Positions 27,301 through 39,300 of a DNA stretch of 64,000 nt are shown here, in pieces. Numbering within the stretch: position 1 is the stretch's first letter; the number at the start of each line of letters is the position of its first letter. Where the stretch lies: contig OZ038422.1 of assembly GCA_964036155.1 (NCBI GenBank), positions 29,349,201-29,413,200 of the forward strand. Direction: 5' to 3'. Source of the stretch: Diploscapter coronatus (Eukaryota; Nematoda; Chromadorea; Rhabditida; Rhabditidae). The translations under genes and the position numbers were made by a program. The notes beneath the pieces were generated by a model, which had not been told where the DNA came from, did no database searches, and saw only the letters and a program-made list of their open reading frames with translations.

Positions 27301-30300
27301 AGAGGAGAATCAAAACTACGGTCTGATCATCCAAACTAGAAAATCAACAATTTTTTGGAAAATTCGAGAACTTATTTGACTTTTGATACACGAATTTATC
27401 TAATGGCTCGTAGAAATTATCGCTACATATGCAGTTTTTGAAGCGCATCTCAAAATTCAAAATAATCAATTTAAATAGTCCTTAGATGAAACCTAGCCAA
27501 CATTGCTCTGCAAAAAGTTACGACTATTAAGTCCAGAGTTGATAAAACTCGATTTTATAAATTCTATCAAACCAACCTGGTCGAGTATTTTCTCTGCTTC
27601 CTCCCCGGTGACCCCGAGCAATTTCATCTCCATTTCGGGATTGCGCTCTCCATCCAGAAGAACGTGGCGGAACAGTTTGGCCTAAATTCGATAATTTGTT
27701 TAAAACTTGCATAACTTAAAAAATATCGTATAAAGTTAAAAAAAAGATCTGAGGGGATAAAAATATTTAATTCCGCACCGTTTCAATTTGGGAAATTTCC
27801 AATTTTTACCTTTTTGAAGAGTTCAGCCTCTCGCTCCAATTGCCGTTTCTTCTCCTCCGTTTCAGCCATCAGATGAAGATGTTCTTCCTGAAGATTATAG
27901 ATTTCTAGATTTTATCGATTTTCAGGCAGATAAAATTTCAAACTATAGACTTGCTCTTCATTTTACCTCCCGAGTTTTACTTAATTTTCAAAAAGTAGAG
28001 AAAAATGTATTTGAATGCGTTTCATAAAAATTCCATACAATTAGCGTGAAATTTCTCAAAATATCATATTGGCGTATAATCAAGTGCAAAAGAAACGAGA
28101 TTCATTTTCCAGGCTTTAATTTGCAAATTTTACCTTCTCTCGCATTTTCTCTCTGAGCCGTCGTTCCTCGTCGTCTCTGCGTCTCTGCAGCTCCTCCTCA
28201 TCCCTGCGCACTCTTTCCTCTTCCAATCTTTCCCGCTCCATCTGGACTTGTTCCAGCCTGAAATTAGCATATCACTTAAATTTTAAGGTATTTTTTATCC
28301 TCAATTTAAACTGCATTGGATAAAATAGAGGGTTGCATAAATAATTCGATTTAACGAATGAATATATGAAAAATAGAGTTTCGAATTTCAAATATTGCTA
28401 TGACGCCCCATACATCCAGATCGCTTACCAAAGTATTGGCAAAAATTTCAATATTCGTTAAAAATTGAAACTTATGTTCTTTTTCTTAAAAATCGGAAAT
28501 CAAACCTTCGTTTTTCGGCAATTTGCTCATCATAGACACTCTGCGGGATGGTGACGGATTGTCGTCTTTCACGGGTATTCTGGCTATTGATTGAAGATGC
28601 CCGATCTCTTCTCAATTCTTCAGAATCGCGCACCGATGAAAACGTGCTACTGGCTCTGAAAAAATAAGCCAGGAAATCGATATTTTTTAAAAATTTCTAT
28701 AAATCTGTTTCCTCATCACTATTTTCGAGAATTCTTCAAAAACCTCAAATAAATCTGATCTTTCCCAAAAAATCAAGCGCTTTATTCGTTAGTTGAAGTT
28801 TAGTCGTAAAATTAAAACTTTAGAAAACCGGTGTATAAAATTATTTTATGAAACCCTGTGAAAATCTTAAATCGTGTCACAATTCTTATTTTAACCAAAA
28901 CCACCAATTTGCCCTAATGAAATTGCTTTTCGAATCACATTTTAATGATTTCATGATTTTACCTGCCCGTATGATTCCTGGACGATGGATCGCTTGGGAT
29001 CGAATTGGACGTCGATTGGAGATGTCCATTTTCGGCTCCATTCACCTCCATAGATTTACAGTATCCCATTTCCCTCTGCATCTCTGACTCTCGCCACGTT
29101 TCCTGATGCTCGTGCTCTAGTTCTGAGTAGTGTCTCTGGAATAAATCGCAATAAAGAAAACATTCGTCTGTCTAAAAATAAGAAAAATCTATGGGTTTTA
29201 CAACTTGTTTGATGATTCTGTTAAACGAAATGAGACTCGTTTTTTTCCAATAGTAATGCATAGCGAAGGTTTTTTTAAAGTTGAAATTTCAGAGTCACTT
29301 CTTGAAAAATTTACCTGATCAGTAAAATCGACCCCTCGATTTGCAGATTCATTTGAGTGTTGTTGCTTCAAGCAGTGCGAAGGACACGTCCATCCATAGC
29401 CGGCTTGTTCCAGCTGGGTTAGGGGACAGTCGGCCATGCTCTGAAAAATTATTTTTAGAAAAATGTACATTTGAAATATTCTAAATAATTTCTAGGGATT
29501 CGAAGTCGATGTTTCAAAAATCTCATATCCATCGTCAAACTAAACACACTTGTTAGTAACGATATTAGATGTTCAAAAATGAAAATTTAGATAAATTTAA
29601 CATACCGTAAACCCAGCAGGTGGTTGTTGCGGTTGAGTTTGCGGAACGAAGGATACTGGATAGGCGTATTGCGCATAAGGGTGGGGCCAGGCGTAGTAAG
29701 GCTGCTGAAAATAGGAAAAAAACATTTTTCGAGCCAGAACTTGATTTTCAGAGGTCGTTTAAAAATTTTGCCAAATTCACATTTGATTGTGTGGTAAGTG
29801 ATATATCAAATTAGGTGAACGTTACAAAAATTGCTGATTTTCAGAGAAAACATATTTACATGCTAATTTTTGGAGTTTTTATTTTAAAAAATATACTCGG
29901 AGTTTCAAATTTATAAATTCCCTTACCTGCCCGTTGTCCCGTCCAGTCTGTATCTGCGTTCCGTATCCGGGTGGGAAGGCGATCGGCACGGCTATCGGGA
30001 TTGGTGCTCCGCTCGGTCCGACCTGATGATTGGGCATGTTCGGCAGGGCCCTTACTTGTTCCGCATGAGGATACCCATTCGAATTACTGCTTGATTGACA
30101 GTTCACCGGAATAGTTATGGGATAGCCGCTGCTCATTGCGGTCGAAAGTGTGTTTTCGGAAATCTAAAATTTGGCCTTCAAAAAATCGAATTTCTTGGTT
30201 CTCAAGTAAAAGACTTGAGTTATCAACGAAAAGGAGTGTACAGCATAGAAAATGTGAGTTTTTAAGAAATTAAGCATGCTTCAAAGGAATTTGAAATAAG

Positions 30301-33300
30301 GAAACCTCAATAAGTAAACTCTAACAGTCAGATACGAAAATTTATAATCTCAAAGATTTTCAACTTGAAAATAAGAACCTTTGTTCGATTTGGAATTATT
30401 CAGCTTCCTAACACCTCCAAGAGTATCAGTAACAATACGCCACCTTTCACTAATCCTTATCAGTGAAATCAGACGACAATCAACAATAACGATTATCGAG
30501 CATTTTTCACACATTTCCGCATCGTTTCTTCTTAATCTCTCTAAAGTCTCTCGTCCTATGATAAAGTATAGAGAGCCAAAACCGGCAGGAATAATTATCA
30601 AACCTTAGAAATTTATCCATTTAGTCTCGAACAATCTTACCCTATGTTAAAATAGGGGTTTAAACCCGGATGGAATCAGTTCAATTTTTAGATTTTTTTC
30701 TTTTCACCTCTCACCTTTGGATATTGAGCGGTCGCCTCTCTCGCTTCAGTCAGATGGTTGGTGCTCGTTGAGGGTTGGTTCTGAAATTAGATGAATCAGA
30801 AATAAAGCCTCTTGTTATACAAAAAAAGGTTTAAACTTTTAAATGTCGGAAAAATACAAATAATTCAAATTGCAAATAAGAGTTCTAGTAATTTCAGTAA
30901 AAAGTTAAAGGCATGGTACCATTAGAGTTCTAAAATAAAGACTAATCGAATCAAGTTAATTTTTGAAACCTACTTTCAGCATTTTCAAAATTCCCAAGAA
31001 CATTAGTTTAGAAACTTTGAAATCATGAATAATAGCCTATATCAACGCATCATTATTGCTTTTTCGTTCAATAAGCAAAACCGTAAAGAAAGAAGGAATG
31101 CGCTAAAATCGGCTTAAATAAGTAGCCGATCTCTATAAATTTCTTTCTCTAACTCCTTCTCTCTATTCAATTCCAATGCTCTCGTTTTTAATTCTTTTTC
31201 GCTCTCAATTCATAATACTATTTTTCTTTCATTATGCGCGATTTGTCTAAGCTATGCAAATTTCTAATAGTTTCGAAGCTTGGACGATGAAGCTTGTGAA
31301 TACTTTCACGAAATGCAGGGATACATTTAGAAATAATTGATGGGGTTTAAGCTATGTCTACTGGGCATTTGAGAAATTTATATGCAAATCTAGCATGATA
31401 AGTTAGTTGTTTAGAAAATCTACAATATGTTAGTTCAAGAGCGTTCAGATTAAAAATTTTACTGCACACAACACGAATATCGCTCAATACCAACGGCAAG
31501 TCAGTTAAAGCTTTTCTTGAACCTATATATTTTGGAAAGGTGAAAGTCAATTTACTACAATCTAGAATTTAAAAATTATAAATTAGCTAAACTTTAGAAT
31601 AAAAAAGAAACCAATCGATTTTAGCAGATTTTTTAAATCCAGAAATCCACCACAACTCTTCCGGCATGTGAAATTTCCGGAGACACGGTCTTTTTCCGTA
31701 GTGCGACAAACACATTGGACTTTGCTTGTACGGACCGCGAGCCTATGCAAATAAAATGCCTAGGGCTTTTCTCGGCAAGTGAAATGAAAAAGCGACGACG
31801 AATAAAACAGAGAAAGTGAGACAATGCTCGAGGCGTGCTAGAATATGCGAAGCGCGTTTTCGACAACAGGGAATTTTTAAAGTATTTTGGCTCTTAAAAA
31901 CAAGTAAAATGTCCCTATATGATTCAGAATAAGAATATTATTGGTGAAAAGTCGGGATTGCAGTAAGTTGTGTAAATTGGCACCATAATTAAAAATTTGA
32001 AATCTAGGAAGCCTATAATTTTCTTATAAGTGATAAATAAATTTCTAAATTTGCAAGATTTAAGTTTCAAAGATAGTTCAAAATCAATAAGAAAACCCCA
32101 GAGTGATAATCCGTCGTCAGTTAGAATTAACATTTGAAAAGGAATCTAGCAAAAAGTAAATAACTCTCGTTGCATCAATGCATGATCAAGAAAGTTGCCA
32201 AAAGTGTTGAGAGCAAAGAAAAAAATCTGTCACGAGATTTTTATCCTACTTGCCTAACAATCCAAATATTTGTAGTACATTTTGAAAAGTGAGGAGCTTA
32301 TAATTCTCAGATTTTTAGACATTAAAAATTTTAGATCCAACCTATTTCTTGAATATTTTTAAGAGTCCTTTAAAAATTCGACTTAATAAATTTAGAAATA
32401 GTATAAACATCATATCAAACGGTTTTTCCGTCCTATGTTTTAACGTCGATCGATAGATAAGAGAATCCGAATGTCGCTAAACAGTCGAATTATTTGCTGA
32501 ACACTTTGAAATGAACAACTTTTCTTAGAGCTCTCGGGAATGAAGAAGGAAAAATTGGGAATTAGTGGCGCATTAAAACGGCTGATTATTGATAATATCA
32601 CTAGAAAACGAGGCTTTATGAGTATTTATTGTAAAGAGTCTAGAGAGGAATTAAAACGCTGGAGGCTTTCTGGAACTGAAATTCAAATTTTGGGTTCAGA
32701 AACTATAGAAAGGATAATATTCGGGAATTTTCAGGGTAAAATACGAAATTTTTGATCGAGAAATACAAAATTCGATCAATTCTCGCAGATTTTAGCTGTG
32801 AAGAAAGCACAGCTGCGTGATAGAAAAACGAGTGAGAAATTGGAAAAAAATGCACTTGAAAAGATTTCAATTTCCATAAAATATTTGGATACGTTTTAAA
32901 TAATTCATAATTAGCTAATTGTAAAATATTTCAATGCTTCCTGGATTATCGACGTCAATCAACCCATTTTCATCAAAATCTTTATCCATGTAAGTTTCAG
33001 GAAATCTAGAATTATTTTGAAAGAGTTAAGGAACTGTTTCCTAGCAGTTGTATATTTCAAGCAACTCTAAATTCCAGCATCTTGTGTTTCACGAATTACA
33101 CATATTTTATAGATAAAGATAGGATCACTCGCCTAGCGCTATAATTCTTAAAATCACAATTTCAGCCCCCAACTTTTATTTTATATTTCCCGATTCAGCA
33201 TTCGACTTGTACCTGCATACCCGCGTATTCAAATTCAAATCCTTTCATATCCGATTACTTGTGCATTTCAGTCAACCAAAACTCCCCTTCGAGAGGATAT

Positions 33301-36300
33301 GCAAAACGGGATTTGTAACCATATGGTACTCTCTTATTTATACAAAGTTAGAGATATAAAGAAAAAAATTTTTATTCTTTACTTCTCTCAAATTTTCTTA
33401 TACTCTAAACCTAGACAAAGAGTTAGAGTCAGAATGAAAAAAATCTTATTCTTTTTTTCCTCCAAAATTTTCATACTATCTGATGTTTACAAAGTCAGAG
33501 ACTAATGAAAGAAATATAGAAGGGGGAGAATTATCTGATTCTTTGTCCCTCTAAAATCCCCTTATCTCTCATACTGAATATCAAATGCAATCCGTTACTG
33601 CATATTACATACCTCTCCTCATGTAGGCTCATAAAAACTACCGCAATAATCTTTGCGGAAAATGAGAAATGATCTCGGCTAGTTTGTATACTCATCCAAA
33701 TGATAGTTTTTATGAGTAATCAAGCAAAAGTTCAGTCCAAACACTACTTTTTTAAATCCGAAGATAAAACTTTTAATATTTTAGAAATTAAAAATTATCT
33801 AATTTTAATAAGATTTCCTATTTCAAAATTTCCATATCGTTCACTTGAAAATCGAAATTTTAATCCTACTGATTGTGGCGTATGAATTTCAACTAAATAA
33901 ATCAAACAAATCATTTATTCCTCCATAAATCGCAACACTTGACTCTTTTTATCACTTTTGACCTATGATTTACTAGTCGTCGTACAATTTTACTGCCTTC
34001 ATAAATCTCGCTGATAGTTCCAATTTTCCCTTTCCAAAATTCAAATATTAAGCTTTTCCTTCCCTTTTTTGATTATTTTCTTTCGGTCATAAAAATCGCG
34101 CTTCAAGTGCGAGGCGTTAAAAATGTCAATAGCCGAAAAAACGGTGAGATTTTCAATTTTAACTTTTCGACAGGCGCTCGCAAAATTTTACGACTTTTTA
34201 TTGGAGCTTCGACGTTTTCGAATGCAAATGTCAATACTTTTTGGGTGAAGCTTGAATGATCAGTATTTTGACAAAGATGGATAATATTGTATAAAAATCA
34301 GGGGTTTTTGTTTTTTTAAATGTTTCTAAAATTTTTCCAAATCGCTTCGTATTTTGACTTCACGAAAAAATCAGCCTGTTTGAATTAGATATCGCAACAG
34401 TTCGAAAGGCGGATTTGACTTTGAAAAAAACTGTTTCGAATCTCATTCCGAAAGTGGAAAAAAGAAATCGAGCGAAGCCGAAGATAAAGAAACCGGAATT
34501 ATTTTAGACGTTGGGAAATTTATCGACAAATTGCAAATTTCTTAATGCTTTAGGTATGTTTCAAAATTTTCGCATAAAAATAAAGCTTCGAGAAATTGAT
34601 GGTTGGTCTATCTGTGACGATAAGTTTAAAAAATTCCATATCACGATATATTATTCAGAATAATTAATATCAGGGATTTTTGAGCTTCAAAATAACATTC
34701 AACATAGGCCAATTCAACTTTCCAAATTAATGATCTATCAATTTTATTTTTCTCTGCATCTTTTCTCTCTCTCCCGATTTTCCTGATCTTTCTTTTATCC
34801 TGTTCCGTATTTTTCCATTTAGTATCCAATTAAGATTTGCATGCAAAAAGTCTTCCCTGTCTTTGAATGAGAATGGAATACTGAATGTTAAGGCTTCGGG
34901 TTGTGTGAATGAAAAGAAAAGATTGAAAAAGATGAGGCTAGGAAGTTAGATAGAAGAAATAGTATTGAAAATTGGAAGGAAAGAGTCAGAGTAGAGAAAT
35001 AGTATAAGGGAAGATCGAAAGGAAAATAAATAGTATTTGAAAGCTAGAGGTATAAAAGAAGCAGAAAATATTAGTATAGAAAAGGATCGAGAAAAGAACG
35101 TTTTTCAACCCCATTCCTACTGCTTACGCATCCTGAAAGGCCAAGCGTAAATGTAAATGCCGTACCATCTAAATGTGCACAGATGTGTGTGAGGATGAAT
35201 TTTTAGCTATTTGCAAAGTTACGAGTCATCGATGGTAAACTTGCGAACGCGCAAAAGAGGTATTGAGTTGCGAAAAATGATTTTAGCTTTTAGAAATGGT
35301 GGAATGGTGGGTTAAAATTATGGAAATTAAAGTTTTCATTTAAAAAAAAATTATAAAAAAAAAAACCTATATTCATCAGGAAATTTTGAAAGCGAAAACT
35401 AGAATAATGTCTTTAGAAGATAGTTTATTTCTCCTCCGGGATATAGAGGTTTATTATTCCTGGCATATTACTCAATGTACAGTCTTTTTGAGACTTATTC
35501 CGATTTTCACAAATTTCACGTCCCGATCAATTTAGCTTCCTTTACAAACTCCGTTTCTCCTTTCCTACACTGGTGCGTCATACCTTACGAGCAGCTCTAG
35601 TAAAGAAAATACCATTGGAACTAGAGATAATGTAATTCTAAGAGAGAAAAATATACAGAAAAAGCAGAAATAAAACCGCGCATACCATTACAATTCTTCT
35701 CGTCGTACCACTTTTTGCGCGAATTCTCAAGCCCTAGGCGCTAAACGCTCTAAATGCATGTTTCTATGCGTCCTTGCCATCATGCAATTCAAGGTACAAA
35801 CCTATCGTCTTCAATTCAGAATTCGATTCTTTCTCCCCCTCAATATCGTAAACTCTAACTTTTTTCTCATTTTTACCTCTGAATTTCTATACTTTCTTCT
35901 TTTTCTTATTTTGCCCATTTTTGACCAATCCGAAAATTTTCCCATTCATCTGTTTTACATTTGTCACTTTCACTAGCCCAACAGGCTATAACCGTTTTTG
36001 GAAATCGAAAGGAAAAAACGCGAAGAAAAACAGAATCATAAATTATAACGCAACGCTTGAAAGGATGGAAACGTGACATATGCATATCTAGGATAAAATT
36101 TTGTAAAACGATGAAGCCTGAAGAAATCGATAAAGATAAAGGATTCCCTATTGAGAATTAATAGGGATTTCAAATCAGATTTTTGAGAAGTCAATCAACT
36201 AAAGTACTACAGGGTGCGGACAAATTATGGAGGCACTTGCTAAAGCGTCGATTTTTCACGAAGTGCGCAGAGTTTACATGCTATTTTTATTTTTTCGTCA

Positions 36301-39300
36301 TTACCATGCATTTCGTGATCATTTCCATATATTATTTACCATTGGTAGGTTTTCTATTCAGAATGGTAGCGCCGAGTTCAAAGCGATCTATTATCATCAT
36401 ATTGTATCAGGCTGGGAATCAAACGAAAGACATCGTCAAACTGATGAAAATCAGTCGAACGATGGTCCAGAAGACTGTAAAACGGTTCAAAGAGATTGGA
36501 TCTGCTGCTGACCGTCCGGGAAGAGGCAGAAAACGGAGTGCAAGGACGGAACAGAACAAGACAAGCTTCGTGAGATGATTCGACGAAATTCCCGAAGATC
36601 CATACGAAAAATGAGCAAAAAATTGAAAATCAACGAAAAATCGGTCAGAACCATCATCAGGAAGGACTTGAGACTCAACTCCTACAGAATCCAAAAAAGT
36701 CCACGAACTCACGGACAAAATGATGTCAAACAGACTTGAAAGATACCAACAGTTTCCCAAGAGGCTTTCTTCGGCACGCTACAAAACGATTATTTTTTCG
36801 GATGAGGAAATATTCACAATGGAACTTTTCATGAATCGTCAAAATGATCACATCCTGTCCCCAAACGTCTCCTCTGCTAATTCCAATGGCAAACTGATCG
36901 GAAGACGTGCTCATCCTCAGTCAATCCCGGTTTGGGCGGCTACCGCCTATCATGGAAAGTCCTCCCTCGTGTTCGTCCCCCAGAACGCCAAGATCAACAC
37001 CGAAACCTATCAAATCTTATTTAAAATAAAGCTCTTATTCCCTGGACCAAAATCCATTTTAAATCCTGTCCCTCCTGCTTTCAGCAGGATTCGGCTCCTT
37101 CCCACAAGTCAAAATCTACTCAATCCTTCTGCAAAATTCACTTCGCAGATTTCATCTCCTCTTCCGAATGACCCTCCAACAGCCCTGATTTGAACCCATT
37201 GGATTATTCCATTTGGTAATACTTTGAGACCAAGGCCTGCTCTACTCCCCACAAAAGTTTCGGCTTCTTGAAGTCTTTCCTTGTCGAAGCATGAGACAAA
37301 ATGTCCAATGACTAGTTGCGTGCCGTCATCGATGCCTTCCTCGAGCGACTCAAGGCCTGTATCAACGCTAAAGGCGGCCATTTCGAAAACTCTTAGTTGA
37401 TTTTTTATCGTTATGTTATCAATAAATTATTTTTAAAATTTGAACTCGATTACTTCAATATTTCGGGTTAAATCTCAATTTATCGGTGCCTCCATAATTT
37501 GTCCGCACCCTGTAGATAGCACATAACTTAGATAGAAAAGACGGGTAAGAAGAAAAGGAACAAGATAAAGTGAACGAGTCCTCTGATAATAAAAATAAAT
37601 AAACAGGTTTTTTTGCAAATATTCTTCTAAATGAAAATCGAACGCACCACATTTTGTTGGTTGTCTCTGTCCTTTTCCCTGATACTGGGCGACATGGTCT
37701 TTCGTCGTTGATTTGGGGCGCCGCCCCCTGGACTCCCGAACGGCCAATAGTTCATCTGAGCTTCTTCCTCTGAAAAACGTCTTCGTAGATTTCGAGCTTT
37801 CAAAAAAATCAAACAAAATTTCGAATGTGTTGATTTGATGTAGGATCTTATGAAACTACTAAAAAGAATTTGCAACCCGAATAAGACACAAAATTTCGCT
37901 TAATTCGTCAAGAAAACCTACTTTTGATAAGAAACGAAAAGGTTAAAATAGAAGATTCAGATTTGTTTTAATAGAAGTAAGTTTCAAAATTCATCAAATA
38001 ATTTCAAGAGAAAGCGTTTTTGATCGACACAAAATAATAATAATTATTATTAAGCTAATTTTCAACAAAAAAGTGAACCTCGTTCCCTGGCCCACTGTTC
38101 CTGTTTCTTTCTGAGCAACGCACCGTCCCTTGGATGCGAGACGTCGTTCAGCATCTTCGGTGAGCTGAAAAAAAATAAAATCTATCAATTTTTCCTTTAA
38201 ATAAAGAGATTTCAAAAAGTTTAAGAATAGAAATCACAAACATTTATTTCAATATGTGATGAACAGACTCCACAATTTTCATGGAGATGAATAAACCAGA
38301 TTTCAAAACAATTCACTAATGAAAACAAGTAAATTTCATTCCAATGATGCAATAGTAAGACGCGGTTTTTATAAACAAAAATCCAAGAACCGCTTTTTTC
38401 GGAAAATAAATTGAAAAAATTCGATTTTTCGACAAAATCAATTCCGAATTTATGTTTACTCGTAAAACCTTGCCAAATTAGAGTATTCGTGCCAAAAGAC
38501 TCGTGATAAAATGATAAAATTCGCTAAAATGTCGATAAGGACGGAAGCTGAAAATTTGGGAATGAGCTCTGTTGCAAAATGGAAAGAAAGAAACAAAACC
38601 AAGCAAGTGCAGGAGCCAAGTCAAACACACCAAACAGGGGCAGCCATGATAAAATCGGAAAATCGAGAAATGACTTGTCGATAACGCACAACGCGCTTTG
38701 TCTAGAGCTTTTAATAAAGCTCTTGTAATTCTACGGCAAATTAAAGCCTGGGAATTTTTATAAAAAAAAAAAAAAAAAAAAGTTTAATAGCCTTCAAAAA
38801 TCTAGATCTTTTTCTCTGAAAACTTATTGGAAAAGTCTAATTTGTGAGCCTCTACCAAAAGATAATGAAAAATAACAAATCTTGATGTCATAAAAATCTG
38901 TAAATAGACGCATAAAATTGCTCTTTTAGACGGAGTTTTTGCGCTACAATTACCGGTTAAAATGAAGCACTGATAATTGATAAACAATCAGTAAACTGCC
39001 CACTTTGCAGGGATTAAAATAGGAAAATCGCTTTAATTAGGAGAGTGAAAATAGAAAGAAGAAAAAAATCAGTGCGTGACACCCGTAAAACGAAAATCGA
39101 GGGACAATTTGGGTGAGCAATTCGAGAAAAAAAAAGCCAGGTATGCGAATTTTTATCTTGGTTCAAAACAATACAACTGAGTAGACTCTAACATCGTTCC
39201 AAAATGAATGATATAGGTTTCAGGAAATAATGGAAAAAGTTGAATACCAGTCTAAAGCGAGTTTAATGATATTTTGTTCCAAAAAAATCGAAAAGCAATA

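Larger units (their letters stand above)
36210..37512 (+). mobile_element. maT-like (DD37D) Tc1/mariner transposon, inactivated
   Basis: A 1303-bp element with TA at 36208-36209 and at 37513-37514 (TA target duplication) and perfect 27-bp terminal inverted repeats beginning CAGGGTGCGGACAAATTATG. Inside, a broken transposase reads on plus. The second and third catalytic aspartates (GAT of QQDSAPSH and GAT of NPLDY) lie in one frame with 37 residues between them. That is the DD37D spacing of the maT family, known from insects and from nematodes, rather than DD34E (Tc1) or DD34D (classical mariner). Inserted in intron 3 of the minus-strand coiled-coil gene, in opposite orientation to it. Confidence 0.9.
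30781..37647 (-). other. 6.9-kb intron 3 of the coiled-coil gene
   Basis: Separates the exon with the GGGAP motif from the NQPSTSTN exon; both ends are phase 0. It contains the maT-like transposon, a 73-bp tandem repeat, two GAAATAGTA-family clusters and a GC-richer patch at about 31640-31870 with a 77-codon minus-strand open frame of unknown meaning. No convincing additional exon was found. Confidence 0.5.
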
